Of a stretch of 18,446 bases of DNA, positions 1 to 7,965 are shown one piece after another. The translations under genes were made by a program, and so were the position numbers. The number at the start of each line of letters is the position of its first letter. Positions within the stretch are counted from its first letter, which is position 1. A model generated the notes under the pieces. It was not told the DNA's origin and did no database searches. It saw only the letters and a list, made by a program, of their open reading frames with translations. Origin of the DNA: Deltaproteobacteria bacterium (lineage in GTDB: Bacteria; Myxococcota; Polyangia; Polyangiales; B10-G4); contig JAFDCW010000012.1 in the NCBI GenBank assembly GCA_019312705.1, positions 1 to 18,446 of the forward strand, read 5' to 3'.

Positions 1-1287
1 GAGGCCGCCCTCTCCTCGGGCGACGAGGGATATGCCTTCGTCGAGGGAAGCGTAGGGCATGATCGTCGAGACCGGGCCGAAGACTTCGAGCTCGTGGACG
101 AGGGTCGAATCGCCGGTGGCATCGTTGCGCAGCAGGACGGGACCGACGAAACAGCCCCGGTCGGCGTCGGCGTCGATGAGCTCGACCTTTTCTGGGTCGC
201 CCCAGACGACCTTGCAGCCGCTCTCGATGAGCTTGGCCATGCCGGCGCGCACGTCGCGGTGCTGTTGCTCGTTGGAGAGCGGGCCCATGCGCACCTCGTC
301 GAGGTGGGGGTTGCCGACGGTCACCACCGAGAGGGCCTCGCCGAGGTCCTCGATGACCCGGTCGATGATGGCCTCGGGCACGAAGACACGCCGCGTCGCC
401 GTGCACTTCTGGCCCGTCTTCTGGGTGATCTCCCGGGACGCGTGGCGGATGAACATCTGGTAGGTATCGCTGCCCGCCTCGACGTCCTCGCCGAGGACCA
501 TCGCGTTGAGGCTGTCGGCTTCGACATTGACCCGGACCGAGCGCTCGATGACGTTGTCCATGCGCCGGAGCATGGCGCCGGTGTCGCCGGACCCGGTGAA
601 GGCGAGCACGTCTTGGGGCCCGAGGTGGGTGACCAGGTCGCCGGCGCTGCCGCAGACGAAGGACAGCGCGCCGTCCGGCAGCACCTTCGCGTCGACGAGG
701 GTCTTCATCAGCCGGTAGGCGGGTAGGATGGTGCTCGTCGCGGGCTTGGTGACGACGGGCATGCCGGCGAGCAGGGCGCAGGCGGCCTTTTCGGCGAGGC
801 CCCAGGCGGGGAAATTGAAGGCGTTGATGTGCAGCGCGACGCCCCGGCGTGGCACGCGCAGGTGGTGGCCCCAGAAGCGCGCGCCCCGGGTGAGCTGTTC
901 GCCTTCGCCTTCGACGAGGTAGGTGCGGTCCCCGAGGCGCTTCCCGACGCCGGCGTAGTAGGCGAGGGTGCCCGTCGCTCCGTCGATGTCGAACTTCGAG
1001 TCCGACAGGGTCGTGCCGGCGTTGATGATCGAGGCCTCGATGAGCTCGTCGCGGACCTCGTGCAGGGCCTTCGACATCTCTTTCAGCATGGCGCCGCGCT
1101 CGGCGAAGGTCATCGCTCGGAGCGCCGGCCCGCCGACGTCGCGGGCGTAGGTGAGGGCCGCCGCGAAGTCGAGGCCAGAGGTGCTGGTCTCGGCGACCGC
1201 CTCCCCCGTCGCCGGGTTCTTCAGCGTCGCCTTCTTGCCGGTCCCGGCCTTCCACTCACCGTTCAGATAGCTCTCGAGCTCGATCAT
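1..1287 (-). CDS. PaaZ/BoxD-type aldehyde dehydrogenase, 3' end outside the window
   Basis: The protein is an NAD(P)-dependent aldehyde dehydrogenase of the type that oxidises CoA-thioester semialdehydes in aerobic phenylacetate (PaaZ) or benzoate (BoxD) degradation. The 429 visible codons hold NAFNFPAWG with the catalytic Asn near residue 158, KPAT at 171-174, FTGSGDTG at 230-237, Glu256 in NVEADSLN and the nucleophile Cys295 in GQKCTATRR. From memory these numbers equal those of E. coli PaaZ (E256, C295). I chose ATG 1287 because GGAG lies 6 nt upstream and MIELESYL aligns with PaaZ MQQLASFL. An ATG at 1299 adds MENR but has no ribosome site. The C-terminus is missing, so it is unknown whether a PaaZ-type MaoC hydratase domain follows or the protein ends near 520 residues as in BoxD. 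The dehydrogenase family is certain; the exact substrate is not. Confidence 0.9.
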   Translation of the reverse strand, partial: MIELESYLNGEWKAGTGKKATLKNPATGEAVAETSTSGLDFAAALTYARDVGGPALRAMTFAERGAMLKEMSKALHEVRDELIEASIINAGTTLSDSKFDIDGATGTLAYYAGVGKRLGDRTYLVEGEGEQLTRGARFWGHHLRVPRRGVALHINAFNFPAWGLAEKAACALLAGMPVVTKPATSTILPAYRLMKTLVDAKVLPDGALSFVCGSAGDLVTHLGPQDVLAFTGSGDTGAMLRRMDNVIERSVRVNVEADSLNAMVLGEDVEAGSDTYQMFIRHASREITQKTGQKCTATRRVFVPEAIIDRVIEDLGEALSVVTVGNPHLDEVRMGPLSNEQQHRDVRAGMAKLIESGCKVVWGDPEKVELIDADADRGCFVGPVLLRNDATGDSTLVHELEVFGPVSTIMPYASLDEGISLVARGEGGL

Positions 1288-1422
1288 CCGATTCTCCATG
1301 TCGGCAAGAAGGCGTAGCGGCGCCGGAGGCGACGTGAAGCTAGATTGCCGACCGACGTCGCACTGTCGGGGCTTGGGCTGGCGCCCGCCGTGTGTAGCCT
1401 CACGACGGCACCCCCGTAACGG

Positions 1423-1444
1423 CCGTTCGCCGTCCGTTCGCCGT
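1423..1444. repeat. Two perfect 11-bp tandem copies in the gap upstream of the aldehyde dehydrogenase
   Basis: CCGTTCGCCGT occurs twice head to tail in the 166-bp gap between the 74-residue protein and the aldehyde dehydrogenase. The repeat could be a binding site for a regulator of the dehydrogenase or simple slippage. No convincing promoter hexamers were seen beside it. Confidence 0.5.
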
Positions 1445-1453
1445 CCCGGCGTC

Positions 1454-1678
1454 TCAACAGCCCCGGCGCTCGGCCATCACGCTCACCAGGAGCGCCCGGA
1501 GCCCGCGCTCGTCGAGGCCGGAGACGATCTCGGCCTTTTCGGCGATATGCGGAAAGCCGCCGCCGATGAGATCTGCGAGGCGGATGGGATAGACGAGGTG
1601 GCCGCGGTGCATGGCCGCGAGCAGACCTTTGATCTCGTCGTCGGTGAGCGTGCTGAGGCCGGGGCTGCCGAATGCCAT
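1454..1678 (-). CDS. Small hypothetical protein, 74 residues
   Basis: I do not recognise this protein. It reads as a compact globular small protein: an N-terminal TDDEIKGLLAAMHRG helix, a central YPIRLADLIGGGFPHIAEKA stretch, and a second helix LDERGLRALLVSVMAERR. The residue pattern (amphipathic helices, Gly turns, no low complexity) looks like real coding sequence, unlike the Arg/Pro-rich shadow frames around it. It lies 91 bp downstream of the membrane-protein gene and 166 bp upstream of the aldehyde dehydrogenase on the same strand, so it may be the tail of the deformylase operon. No clear Shine-Dalgarno precedes ATG 1678. No signal peptide or membrane segment is visible. Confidence 0.6.
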   Translation of the reverse strand: MAFGSPGLSTLTDDEIKGLLAAMHRGHLVYPIRLADLIGGGFPHIAEKAEIVSGLDERGLRALLVSVMAERRGC

Positions 1679-1769
1679 GGGGGGTCAATTGGGACGTGCC
1701 CGCAGCGCGCGCAAGGGAATACCCGTCGGTGGGATGGCTCTCGCCCCCGTCACGTCCTCTGGGCCGCCC

Positions 1770-2618
1770 TCAGAGCAGCTTCTTCAAGAGCCCTGCCGCG
1801 CCCATCGCGCGCATCTTCCGCAAGCGGATCGTCCCCGCGATGGCGACGCCGAGGCCCATGATCAGGGCGAAGGGACCGCAGCAGGCGAAGGCGAAGCTCG
1901 TCTTCCGCGCGTTGCCCGCCACTTCCTCCACGGCGCCAACGGAGCGGCGAATCACGCCCCCGCTCGACGCATGGAGAGTGCCCCCCTGAAGGACCCCGGT
2001 GAGCACCACGGTCTCTCCGTGGGGGACCAGCTCGCGTTCGACGTCCGCGTGCAGGCTCGTGGTGTGGTCTTCGATTTGCACCGGGTATCGTTCGTCCCCG
2101 TACTTCACGGCGAGGGGGCGGCCGTTGCGGCCCGCTTGGTGTTCGACCTGGGCCCGGGCTCGACGGTCGATGGTTGCTTCGATGATCGCCGCGTTCACGA
2201 TGGGCAGCCGATGCGTTCCGTCCGTCAAGTAGGCGTCCGGGGCGACCTCGGTCCAGTCGACGAAGACGAGCTCCCCGGGAGCCCCGTTCTTGCTGCCCGC
2301 GGTGGTTCGTGCGCTGACCCGCAGGCGGCCGCGGACGACCGGGGTGCCGTCGTCGGGCATCTGGAGCGGCGCCGCGCTCTCGAGGCGGCCCGAGACCCGA
2401 GCTGGCCCCTGGTGCGTCGTCGCGGCGGCCAAAGTCACGACGTCCGAGTCGTCGTCGAGCACGCCCGAGACGAGACCGAGCACGCCCATGACCGTCGTCG
2501 CGGCGCCGATCAAGAGCACCACGCACCCCGCCGCGCGAAACGTTCGGGCGCCATCCCACGCCCTGTTGCTGACCCCGAGCGGTGCGCCGTCCGGGCGAAG
2601 CAGCGAATCCCACGCCAT
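1770..2618 (-). CDS. Two-helix membrane protein, possibly GIDE-like
   Basis: The 282-residue protein has a transmembrane helix at about 28-53, an extracytoplasmic-looking beta-rich domain of about 185 residues, a second helix at about 243-265 and a basic tail. The domain begins GPARVSGRLESAAPL and later has ERELVPHGETVVLTGVLQGG. This layout (two helices bracketing a domain with a 'G-x-V-x-G' opening and an 'E..l..G..v.v.G' strand) recalls the GIDE domain of MULAN-type proteins and their bacterial relatives, but the match is weak and from memory. The gene starts 6 bp after the deformylase stop with no Shine-Dalgarno, so translation is probably coupled. A role in membrane or envelope quality control is speculative; it could equally be an unrelated lineage-specific membrane protein. 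Confidence 0.7.
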   Translation of the reverse strand: MAWDSLLRPDGAPLGVSNRAWDGARTFRAAGCVVLLIGAATTVMGVLGLVSGVLDDDSDVVTLAAATTHQGPARVSGRLESAAPLQMPDDGTPVVRGRLRVSARTTAGSKNGAPGELVFVDWTEVAPDAYLTDGTHRLPIVNAAIIEATIDRRARAQVEHQAGRNGRPLAVKYGDERYPVQIEDHTTSLHADVERELVPHGETVVLTGVLQGGTLHASSGGVIRRSVGAVEEVAGNARKTSFAFACCGPFALIMGLGVAIAGTIRLRKMRAMGAAGLLKKLL

Positions 2619-2624
2619 GGGCGG

Positions 2625-3200
2625 TCAGCTGCCGAACCGCGAGACCAACGCCTCGGCTCGTTTGACGAAGGCTGCCTTGTGGTAGCGCTCGAAGTGGGAC
2701 CAGGTGCAGAGGGTGGTCGCGTCCGTGACCCGGTCGACGAAGAGTCGCCCCTCGAGGTGGTCCACCTCATGCTGGAAGGTGCCCGCCGTGAGGCCCTTCA
2801 CCACTCGGTCGATGTCGTTGCCATCCCGGTCCCAGGCGCGCAGTCGGAGCTCGACGGGGCGCTCTACGAGCCCGCGGAGGTCAGGCACGCTCAGGCAGCC
2901 CTCGTAGTTCGAAAAGCGTTCTTCGCCGACGGGCACCAGGTGGGGGTTCACCAGGATGGTGAGGGGGATCTTCGGCTTGTACGGGTACCTGGGGTTTTCG
3001 CCGACCTCCATCACGCAGATGCGGACCGGTTCATACACCTGGTTTGCGGCGAGGCCGGCGCCCAGGGCCTCGCGCATGGTCTCGATGAGGTCGTCGATGA
3101 GGGCCTGCATCTCTGGGGAGGCCAGCTCTTCTCGATTGATGGCGCGGGCGGGCTCCCGCAGCACTGGATGCCCGATGGTCGCGATACGCCGGAGCGTCAA
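2625..3200 (-). CDS. def: Peptide deformylase
   Basis: This metalloenzyme removes the formyl group from the N-terminal methionine of new proteins in the cytoplasm. All three family motifs are present: GAGLAANQ at 47-54, EGCLS at 100-104 with the metal-binding Cys102, and HEVDH at 144-148 with both His ligands and the catalytic Glu145. The length of 191 residues is normal. The start is TTG at 3200: it overlaps the upstream aminopeptidase stop as TTGA, has GGAG 6 nt upstream, and gives MTLRRIATIGHPVLR, the usual deformylase N-terminus; no other start fits. Its coupling to an M24 aminopeptidase joins two steps of N-terminal trimming. The region between the first two motifs (VGENPRYPYKPKIP) is slightly extended, as in many proteobacterial secondary deformylases. 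Confidence 0.96.
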   Translation of the reverse strand: MTLRRIATIGHPVLREPARAINREELASPEMQALIDDLIETMREALGAGLAANQVYEPVRICVMEVGENPRYPYKPKIPLTILVNPHLVPVGEERFSNYEGCLSVPDLRGLVERPVELRLRAWDRDGNDIDRVVKGLTAGTFQHEVDHLEGRLFVDRVTDATTLCTWSHFERYHKAAFVKRAEALVSRFGS

Positions 3201-4585
3201 GCGCGGCTCCCGACAATGGACTCGATGGCGGCCGTCGTCTTCGGGATCTCAGCAGTCAGCACCTCGCGCCCGGAGTCGGTGACGAGCACGTCGTCTTCGA
3301 TGCGTATGCCTCGGACGTCGGCGAAGTCGCGCAGCCGCTTCGAGTTCAATCGGCCCTTCGCCAGCTCCCGGAAGCGCGGCGCCTCGAGGATGGCCGGGAC
3401 CTGGTAGAGCCCCGGCTCGATGGTGACCGCCATGCCCACTTCGAGGTCCCGGTCGAGGCGCAGGTAGGAGAGGCCGAACTGCTCGGAGCGCTTTCGGTCG
3501 GGGGCGTAGCCGGCGCGGTCGCCGAGGTCTTCCATGTCGTGCACGTCGAGGCCGAGGAGGTGGCCCACGCCGTGGGGGAAGAACAGCGCGTGCACACCGT
3601 CAGCGACCAGTTCGTCCGGGTCGCCGGTCAAGACACCGAGGTCGACGAGGCCGGCGGCGAGGGCGCGGCACGAGGCGAGGTGCACGTCTCGGTAGCGTAC
3701 ACCGGGGGCCACCGCCTGGATGGACGCCTCTTCGGCAGCCAGCACGACCTCGTAGAACTCTCGCTGGGTCGTCGAGAACTTCCCGCTCACGGGCCAGGTT
3801 CGGGTCACGTCGCCGGCCCAGCCGCCTTCGGCTTCGGCTCCGACGTCGGCGAGCAGGAGATCGCCCCCGCCGATGCGATTGTGGTGGGCGCTGTTGTGCA
3901 GCACCTCGCCGTGCACCGTGACGATGGGGCCGTAGGCGTATTCGAGGTTTTCGGCGACGACGATGCTGTCGAAGGCGGCTCGCACCTCGGCTTCGCGCAT
4001 GCCGGGGCGCGTCACGGTCATGGCCGCGAGGTGGGCGGTGGTGGTCACCGCGGCCGCGCGGCGCAGGCCTCCGATGGCGGCCTCGTCGTGAACCGAGCGC
4101 AGGGCGATCAGCCCGTCGATCAACGGCAGGTCGGTCTCGTCGAAGCAGCCCGGGGTGACCTCGCGGCCCAGCAACGCGGACTGCCGCGCGCGGGTGACCG
4201 GGTCCGGCGCGGGGACCGTCGCCACCCGCTGCCCTCCGAGGGCGTCGACGAGGCGGTCGATGTGTCGCACGCGGCAGCCGGTGCGTTCGGCGATTTGCTG
4301 GTGCCCCGGCTGGGCCCCGTGCCAGAGCGCGTCGTCTTCTGGGACCGGCGGCAGGAAGAGCGTGTGCTGGTCCCCGTCGATCACGAGCATGCCGTCGACG
4401 AGGGGCAGCCCCACCAAGTAGAGGAAGTGGCTCGAGGCGCGGTACGGATAGGCCTGAGCCGGGAAGTTCCGGGACGAGGTTCCTCCGGCGGGCACCAACC
4501 CGAGGGCGCCGTCGAGGCGCTTGCTGAGGCGGTCCCGGCGCTCTTTGAAGGGCCCGACCTCGTACCCTTCGAAGAGCGCGCTCAT
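3197..4585 (-). CDS. pepP: M24 family Xaa-Pro aminopeptidase
   Basis: This dinuclear metal peptidase is predicted to release N-terminal residues in front of proline. Residues 1-160 form the AMP_N-type N-terminal domain (FPAQAYPYRASSHFLYLVGL at 41-60). The pita-bread catalytic domain follows with all five metal ligands: Asp247 in LLADVGAE, Asp259 in WAGDVTRTWPVSG, His338 in FFPHGVGHLLGLDVHD, Glu390 in TIEPGLY and Glu430 in RIEDDVLVT. The 462-residue length fits PepP or eukaryotic-type prolidase-like members. There is no signal peptide, so it should be cytoplasmic. ATG 4585 follows the stop of the preceding gene by one base, and its own TGA overlaps the deformylase TTG start, so it sits mid-operon. 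A prolidase (dipeptidase) specificity cannot be excluded from sequence alone. Confidence 0.93.
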   Translation of the reverse strand: MSALFEGYEVGPFKERRDRLSKRLDGALGLVPAGGTSSRNFPAQAYPYRASSHFLYLVGLPLVDGMLVIDGDQHTLFLPPVPEDDALWHGAQPGHQQIAERTGCRVRHIDRLVDALGGQRVATVPAPDPVTRARQSALLGREVTPGCFDETDLPLIDGLIALRSVHDEAAIGGLRRAAAVTTTAHLAAMTVTRPGMREAEVRAAFDSIVVAENLEYAYGPIVTVHGEVLHNSAHHNRIGGGDLLLADVGAEAEGGWAGDVTRTWPVSGKFSTTQREFYEVVLAAEEASIQAVAPGVRYRDVHLASCRALAAGLVDLGVLTGDPDELVADGVHALFFPHGVGHLLGLDVHDMEDLGDRAGYAPDRKRSEQFGLSYLRLDRDLEVGMAVTIEPGLYQVPAILEAPRFRELAKGRLNSKRLRDFADVRGIRIEDDVLVTDSGREVLTAEIPKTTAAIESIVGSRA

Positions 4586-4586
4586 C

Positions 4587-4898
4587 TCAGCCGAGCCCCG
4601 GCTTTGCCAGGGGCGCGTCGTAGCGCTCCTGTTCGTGCTGCTCGAACTCGTCGGCGCGGGCTTGGGTGCGCCGCTGCCACTCGGCGTGCAGCGTCTGGTA
4701 CGCCTCGACCCGGCCCAGGGCTCGCGCCCGGTCGCCGGTCAGGCTCTCGCCGTCGCCGAGGGCCGCGATGGCGGCGTCGATCTCTTTCAGGCAGAGCCGA
4801 GCCCGCCCGAGGGCGTCCACCGTCTTGTCGAGGTCCGCGAAGTGAGCGGCCTGCACGAGCATCCGCGACCAGGATTTGCGATTTTCGACGAGGTCCAT
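4587..4898 (-). CDS. Hypothetical helical protein, 103 residues
   Basis: I do not recognise this protein. It is almost entirely helix-forming and charged, from MDLVENRKSWSRMLVQAAHF to a C-terminal stretch rich in Glu, Gln and Arg (QRRTQARADEFEQHEQERYD), which suggests a coiled-coil or helical-bundle protein without membrane segments or signal peptide. It leads the operon: its TGA stop is one base before the ATG of the Xaa-Pro aminopeptidase, so the two are almost surely cotranscribed and coupled. ATG 4898 lacks a good ribosome site, which could mean a leaderless transcript. The first 12 bases upstream include a GCGC followed, on the plus strand, by a T-run; no clear promoter can be assigned. 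Confidence 0.72.
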   Translation of the reverse strand: MDLVENRKSWSRMLVQAAHFADLDKTVDALGRARLCLKEIDAAIAALGDGESLTGDRARALGRVEAYQTLHAEWQRRTQARADEFEQHEQERYDAPLAKPGLG

Positions 4899-5150
4899 GG
4901 CGCCGTTGTAGCGCTTTTTTCGGCTCTTTTGGGAGCGGACTTCGGTGACCCGGACCGGGCCTCGGATGTATGGGGTTCAGAGCCCCGCGGTTACGCCGAG
5001 GGTGATGGTGTCCTGGCTGCGCGAATTGGGGACCCAGGCGCGGGTTGCCGGCTCCTGGGGGACGGCGCCTCGGAAGAACGTGCCCAGCCCCGCCGGGCGT
5101 GCAGCACCGAGGAGGCGCTATTCCGCCATGGCGTCTTCCGGGGCATTGCT
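4899..5150. other. Gap between lipase and operon, with possible decayed coding remnant
   Basis: On the minus strand the frame of the lipase continues after its stop. A second in-frame stop lies at 5118-5120, followed by 46 open codons from 5117 ending at a TGA at 4977-4979. The last residues are AWVPNSRSQDTITLGVTAGL, an alternating pattern like the final strand of an outer-membrane barrel. No start codon with a ribosome site precedes it. It may be the end of a lost gene, or chance in GC-rich DNA. No terminator hairpin with a U-run was found here. Confidence 0.3.
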
Positions 5151-6467
5151 CTAGTCGTCTGTTGAGTCGCCCTCCGGCGGCGTTTCGCCGCCGGCTACGG
5201 GCGCGTTTGACGCCGGTGCCTCGCCGCACCGCGCCAAGGCCGCGTTGAGGTGCCGAGAGGTATCGGCGCTGCGCAGGACCCCGGTGTGGGTATTCGAGAA
5301 CCCTTGCATGTCCATCGCCTCGGCCATTGCTTCAGGGCGCAGCTGGCTGGCGAGGGAGACGACGGTGTCCGTCTGGCCGTCGACGTGGCCGAAGAAGAGG
5401 TGGTATTCGAGGCCTGCGGGGAGGGGGATCTCGTAGAGGGTCGGGATCGTCTCGCCCTCCGGGTCGAGGTTGCGCCACGAGGGCACGACCACCGGCGCGG
5501 ATGAGACGCCCATCGCCGCCGATGGCATGCCGCCCAGGGGCGAGTCGATGGTCACGAAGGTATGCACGAAGCGCCCCTCGTCCTCGGGGTGGTTCTTGAG
5601 GAAGAGGCGCGAGAGCACCCCGCCCATGCTGTGAGCAACGAGGCACATATGATCGTAGCCGTGTTGGCGGCGCATGTCGTTGAGCACGCGCTGCATGGCC
5701 GTGGCGACCATCCCCAGCTCGAACCCCGAGGGGTAGTGGAAGACCCACGGTTGAAAGCGCCCGTGGTCGAGGCCCTCGACGAGGGAGGCGAACTCCTGGG
5801 GGTAGCCGCTGATGCCGTGCACAAAAAGCACGGGGACCTTGGCTGGGTCGTAGGCGCCGAGCAGGAAGAGACCCCAGCCTGGCTCGTCGAGGAACTCAAC
5901 CGGGTGCCAAAGGCCCCGGGGCCCCGTGTCCGGGCCGAAGCGCGGTGACTCCATGGGCAAGATTGTGCCGCTCAGCCCCCTTGTCCCCCGCTCCAGCTCT
6001 TCGTCGGCGATCTCGGGGACGTTCCGGATGGCCCGGTCCGTGATGCGGATGTCGACGTGCCCGCGCATCTCGCCGGCCTGGACCGGGATCGGGGCGAAGT
6101 TATTGTAGGCGGCGATGCGTTCGTGTTCGTCCTCATCCCATTGGAAGTTTCGATTCGTATCCTCGTAGGCCACGACGCGGTACTGGCCGGGGGGCACGAT
6201 AAAGAAATACTCACCGGGGCCGTGCAGCTCGATCTTGTCGACCGGATGGTCCGGGGCGCCGTCGATTTCGCCGAGCCTCAAGAGACCAATCACGACGGGA
6301 CTCTCGTTCCAGTCCTCTACGTCGATCGCGCCGCTGATCCTCGCGTGGTGCTCCAACTCGTCGAGGTTGTCCTGGAGCGCGCCGAACATGCAGCCGCCGA
6401 GGGGCAGGGCGGCCAGGACGACTAGAACGGTCAGGGCGGTGAAAACGGAGTTCGGCTGCAATCTCAC
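5151..6467 (-). CDS. Lipoprotein alpha/beta hydrolase (lipase/esterase-like)
   Basis: A predicted envelope-anchored serine hydrolase of the lipase type. The signal peptide ends in the lipobox LGGC (Cys26). Residues 42-142 form a beta-sandwich-like domain holding an EF-hand-like loop, DTNRNFQWDEDE (103-114), with acidic or amide residues at positions 1, 3, 5, 7, 9 and 12. The hydrolase core follows: VLFVHGISG (oxyanion region, His217-Gly218), the nucleophile Ser280 in VAHSMGG, a likely acid Asp367 in GQTDTVV and His394 in NTHTGVL. The C-terminal tail is Pro/Glu/Asp-rich and unstructured. GTG 6467 is chosen because GGGAG lies 8 nt upstream and the signal peptide starts there. The substrate is unknown; long-chain esters or glycerolipids are plausible. 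It is transcribed away from the sugar dehydrogenase gene. Confidence 0.88.
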   Translation of the reverse strand: MRLQPNSVFTALTVLVVLAALPLGGCMFGALQDNLDELEHHARISGAIDVEDWNESPVVIGLLRLGEIDGAPDHPVDKIELHGPGEYFFIVPPGQYRVVAYEDTNRNFQWDEDEHERIAAYNNFAPIPVQAGEMRGHVDIRITDRAIRNVPEIADEELERGTRGLSGTILPMESPRFGPDTGPRGLWHPVEFLDEPGWGLFLLGAYDPAKVPVLFVHGISGYPQEFASLVEGLDHGRFQPWVFHYPSGFELGMVATAMQRVLNDMRRQHGYDHMCLVAHSMGGVLSRLFLKNHPEDEGRFVHTFVTIDSPLGGMPSAAMGVSSAPVVVPSWRNLDPEGETIPTLYEIPLPAGLEYHLFFGHVDGQTDTVVSLASQLRPEAMAEAMDMQGFSNTHTGVLRSADTSRHLNAALARCGEAPASNAPVAGGETPPEGDSTDD

Positions 6468-6576
6468 GGCGGTATCTCCCAGGTGCGTCTCCCTTGTATA
6501 AGACTGCCGGCCTTGCGCAAAGCGTGTCTCTGCCCAGCCCGTGGCTTCTCCCTGGGACCCGCGTTACCGTTCGCGG
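6468..6576. promoter_or_regulatory. Divergent intergenic region between lipase and sugar dehydrogenase
   Basis: This 109-bp gap must hold the promoters for both flanking genes. A plus-strand TATAAG at 6497-6502, read as a TATA-rich patch on either strand, is the only AT-rich hexamer that stands out in this GC-rich DNA. No matching -35 element at 16-18 bp was convincing for either direction. The GGGAG ribosome site for the lipase lies at its left edge. Confidence 0.3.
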
Positions 6577-7965
6577 ATGGATGGATTTTCGACGCATAGG
6601 TTGGGCACGTTATTCGCGCTCGGGGCCCTGACTCTCACCGCCTGCGGCGATGACGGCACGACGACCGATGCCGCAGCAGACAGCGGGACTCCCCCTGGGG
6701 ACTCCGGCGCCGGCGATAGCGCGGCGCCTCTGGACTCGAGTACGCCGACGGACTCGGCCACGCCGACCGACACCGGCCCCGCCGACACCGGACCTCCCAT
6801 CGCCTGCGGCGATACGCCACTGCCGAGCCTCGCCACCGCGCAGGTCGCGGCTGGGGCGACCTTCGACCGGCCCCTCTTCGTCGCCCAGGCCCCGGGCAAT
6901 AGCGACACCCTCTGGGTCGTCCAGCGCGGCGGGCAGATTGTCTTGGTCCGCGGTGACGCCATCGTCGGCACTTATCTCGACGTGAGCGACCGAATCGCGA
7001 CCAGCACCGGACGCGGCGAGGAGCGCGGACTGCTCGGCCTCGCCTTCCACCCGGACTACGCCACCAACGGGCGCTTCTTCATCTACTACACGAGCGACGA
7101 GAGCCCCATGAAAGACGTCGTCGCGGAGTATGGCGTCTCCGGCGACGCCGATGTCGCCAACGATGCGGAGGTCCGGCGCCTGGTCGCTATCGACGACAGC
7201 CAGGGCAATCACAACGGCGGCATGCTGACCTTCGGCCCCGACGGCTTCCTCTACGTGGGCGTCGGCGACGAAGGCGGGAGCTGCGACCGCCACGGCCCCG
7301 ACGGCTCCCCTGGCAACGGCCAGAGCCTCGATACGCTCTTTGGGAAGATCCTCCGCCTCGACGTCGACAACACGACGGGAGGGTTCGCGGCCGCCGGTAA
7401 CCCCTTCTCCGGAGCCGCTGGCCTGCCGCAGATCTGGTCCTACGGCGTGCGCAACCCCTGGCGCTTCGCGATCGATCAGACCAACGGCGACATGTACATC
7501 GCCGACGTCGGCCAGAACGCCATCGAGGAGATCAGCATCGACCCGGGCACGTCGACGGGCGGGGAGAACTTCGGGTGGCGCTTCTTCGAGGCCGACCGCC
7601 AGAGCTCGGTCAGCGGCTGCGACGACACGGGCTTCGATACCATCACGCATCACGAGCCTGCGGTCGTCATCGAGCAGGGCTCCGACACCGAGCTGCTACG
7701 GGGGGCATGCTCGATCACCGGCGGCTACGTCTATCGCGGCAGCGCCATCCCGGACCTCCGGGGCGTGTACCTCTTCGGCGACTGGTGCAGCCGCGACGTG
7801 GCTAGCCTTCGTTACTGCGAGGGCTCCGTGGCCTCGACCGAGCGCGCCATGGATCTCACCTCCGTTGCCAGCGGTCTCGCGAGCTTCGGCCAGGACCAGG
7901 CGGGGGAGCTCTACCTCGTCTTCCTCGGCGACGGCGAGATTCACAAGATCGTCGCGGCACCGTGA
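6577..7965 (+). CDS. PQQ-dependent sugar dehydrogenase-type lipoprotein
   Basis: A predicted six-bladed beta-propeller quinoprotein that oxidises sugars (soluble glucose/sorbosone dehydrogenase family). The start at ATG 6577 gives a clean lipoprotein signal ending TLTAC (Cys23); a GTG at 6541 would add 12 residues with no ribosome site. Residues 24-75 are an Asp/Ser/Thr/Pro stalk. The catalytic domain shows GEERGLLGLAFHPDY (147-161), NHNGGMLTFGPDGFLYVG (His212 aligns by eye with the catalytic His144 of Acinetobacter sGDH), YGVRNPWRF (289-297, Arg292 matching a PQQ-contacting Arg), IADVGQN and GGENFGW. The 462-residue length is usual. The stop overlaps the cytochrome start as GTGA, which suggests the cytochrome is its electron acceptor. 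The true substrate is unknown, and some relatives do not act on glucose. Confidence 0.88.
   Translation: MDGFSTHRLGTLFALGALTLTACGDDGTTTDAAADSGTPPGDSGAGDSAAPLDSSTPTDSATPTDTGPADTGPPIACGDTPLPSLATAQVAAGATFDRPLFVAQAPGNSDTLWVVQRGGQIVLVRGDAIVGTYLDVSDRIATSTGRGEERGLLGLAFHPDYATNGRFFIYYTSDESPMKDVVAEYGVSGDADVANDAEVRRLVAIDDSQGNHNGGMLTFGPDGFLYVGVGDEGGSCDRHGPDGSPGNGQSLDTLFGKILRLDVDNTTGGFAAAGNPFSGAAGLPQIWSYGVRNPWRFAIDQTNGDMYIADVGQNAIEEISIDPGTSTGGENFGWRFFEADRQSSVSGCDDTGFDTITHHEPAVVIEQGSDTELLRGACSITGGYVYRGSAIPDLRGVYLFGDWCSRDVASLRYCEGSVASTERAMDLTSVASGLASFGQDQAGELYLVFLGDGEIHKIVAAP

Noticed and set aside
1611..3407. A 598-codon plus-strand frame opposite the deformylase and membrane-protein genes
   Set aside because: It runs antisense across four minus-strand genes, one with complete deformylase motifs. 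It shows no family motif of its own and is a GC-skewed shadow.
3539..4948. A 469-codon plus-strand frame opposite the Xaa-Pro aminopeptidase
   Set aside because: The minus strand holds all five M24 metal ligands. The plus frame is Gly/Arg/Val/Glu-rich without recognisable domains.
6610..7653. A 347-codon minus-strand frame opposite the sugar dehydrogenase
   Set aside because: The plus frame shows the quinoprotein propeller motifs in full; the minus frame has only Ala/Val/Asp-rich low-complexity sequence.
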